From Clostridia bacterium (GTDB lineage Bacteria > Bacillota_A > Clostridia > Christensenellales > Aristaeellaceae), in assembly GCA_017620455.1 (NCBI GenBank), contig JAFZQK010000068.1:1-26024 (forward strand): a DNA stretch of 26,024 nt, in the 5' to 3' direction. Numbering within the stretch: the stretch's first letter is position 1; every line of letters begins with the position of its first letter. A model generated the notes under the pieces. It did not search any database, was not told the origin of the DNA, and saw nothing but the letters and a program-made list of their open reading frames with translations. Position numbers and translations under genes: made by a program. This document shows, one piece after another, positions 25,451 through 26,024 of the stretch.

Positions 25451-26024
25451 TACGATCATTTCCGTGAAGGATCTGGAAAAGCACTTCGGCTCCGGCGATA
25501 TCAAGGCCCTGCGGGGCGTCAGCGCCGAGATCCGCAGGGGCGAGGTGGTGGTGGTGATCGGCCCCTCGGGCAGCGGCAAATCCACCTTCCTGCGCTGCCT
25601 GAATCTGCTGGAAATGCCCACCGCGGGCACCGTCACCTTCGAGGGAGTGGACATCACCGATCCCAAGGTGAATCTGAATCTGCACCGGCAGAAGATGGGC
25701 ATGGTGTTCCAGCATTTCAATCTGTTTCCCCATATGACGGTGCTCAGAAACATGACCCTGGCCCCCGTGAAGCTGCTGAAAAAAAGCAAGGCCGAGGCGG
25801 AGGCAAAGGCCCTGGAGCTCCTCAAGCGCGTGAACCTGGCCGACCGGGCGGGGGCCTATCCCAGCCAGCTTTCCGGCGGGCAGAAGCAGCGCATCGCCAT
25901 CGTCCGCGCCCTGTGCATGGAGCCGGAAGTGATGCTCTTTGACGAGCCCACCAGCGCCCTGGACCCGGAAATGGTGGGCGAGGTGCTGGACGTGATGAAG
26001 CAGCTGGCCCAGGCGGGCATGACC
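25440..26024 (+). CDS. Amino acid ABC transporter ATP-binding protein (3' end beyond window)
   Basis: ATPase subunit of the transporter, in the GlnQ/HisP/ArtP class. The 195 visible residues include Walker A GPSGSGKS (41-48), the Q-loop at Gln91 ([14 protein letters not shown]), the ABC signature LSGGQ (144-148) and Walker B VMLFDEP (164-170) with the following [12 protein letters not shown]. The D-loop is present, but the H-loop histidine lies beyond the window. The start is GTG at 25440, supported by AAAGGAGG 10 bases upstream within the permease gene; no ATG is available. The frame stays open to the last base, so the gene is truncated only by the window edge. Confidence 0.94.
   Translation, partial: MTTDTIISVKDLEKHFGSGDIKALRGVSAEIRRGEVVVVIGPSGSGKSTFLRCLNLLEMPTAGTVTFEGVDITDPKVNLNLHRQKMGMVFQHFNLFPHMTVLRNMTLAPVKLLKKSKAEAEAKALELLKRVNLADRAGAYPSQLSGGQKQRIAIVRALCMEPEVMLFDEPTSALDPEMVGEVLDVMKQLAQAGMT

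Overview
The window looks like a chromosomal segment of a GC-rich, anaerobic-type Firmicute of class Clostridia. The evidence is AGGAGG-type ribosome binding sites before nearly every gene, sigma-A promoters with 17-base spacers, frequent GTG/TTG starts, a class 1B PyrK/PyrD pair, a YunB sporulation protein, LuxS, a DUF1292 protein, and secreted proteins cleaved at sites such as ALA-DE. The species cannot be named from sequence alone; a gut or rumen Clostridia lineage is my inference. No rRNA, tRNA, CRISPR array, transposase or phage gene was found.

Region 1 (1-10576, + strand) is a pyrimidine biosynthesis cluster: carB (5' end cut off by the window), pyrK, pyrD, pyrF, pyrE and pyrB, with extra genes between them. 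An AT-richer islet with a P-loop kinase-like gene and a GNAT acetyltransferase separates carB from pyrK. A small HExxH protein lies between pyrF and pyrE, with copies of one palindromic repeat on either side. Nudix, HIT and GNAT genes sit between pyrE and pyrB. Together the pyr genes cover carbamoyl phosphate synthesis, aspartate transcarbamoylation, dihydroorotate oxidation, phosphoribosyl transfer and OMP decarboxylation; carA and pyrC are not in view. PyrB carries a C-terminal four-cysteine domain resembling the zinc domain of PyrI, without PyrI's nucleotide-binding domain.

Region 2 (10582-12593, + strand) has luxS behind its own promoter, then a DegV protein and a GNAT acetyltransferase, ending at a terminator shared with the convergent operon. 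Region 3 (12655-16835, - strand) is an operon read leftward: DUF1292, uvrC, a cytidine-deaminase-family gene, a GNAT gene and a NYN RNase with two OST-HTH-like domains. Region 4 (16963-18694, - strand) is a single secreted protein with seven Cys/His repeats, a strong promoter, a structured leader and a terminator.

Region 5 (18821-22067, + strand) holds yunB and a surface-anchored protein with Ig-like repeats and a long acidic Pro/Ala/Glu tail, followed by a run of consecutive hairpins. Region 6 is miaA on the - strand. Region 7 (23141 to the end, + strand) is a polar amino acid ABC transporter operon (binding protein, permease, ATPase cut by the window end). It lies behind two sites resembling ArgR/AhrC operators, so arginine is the best substrate guess. 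The permease has an unusual extracytoplasmic N-terminal domain and the binding protein lacks a proper lipobox.

No wholly new multi-gene system is evident. The best leads are the PyrB-zinc domain fusion, the permease/binding protein pair, the Cys/His repeat protein and the hairpin array.
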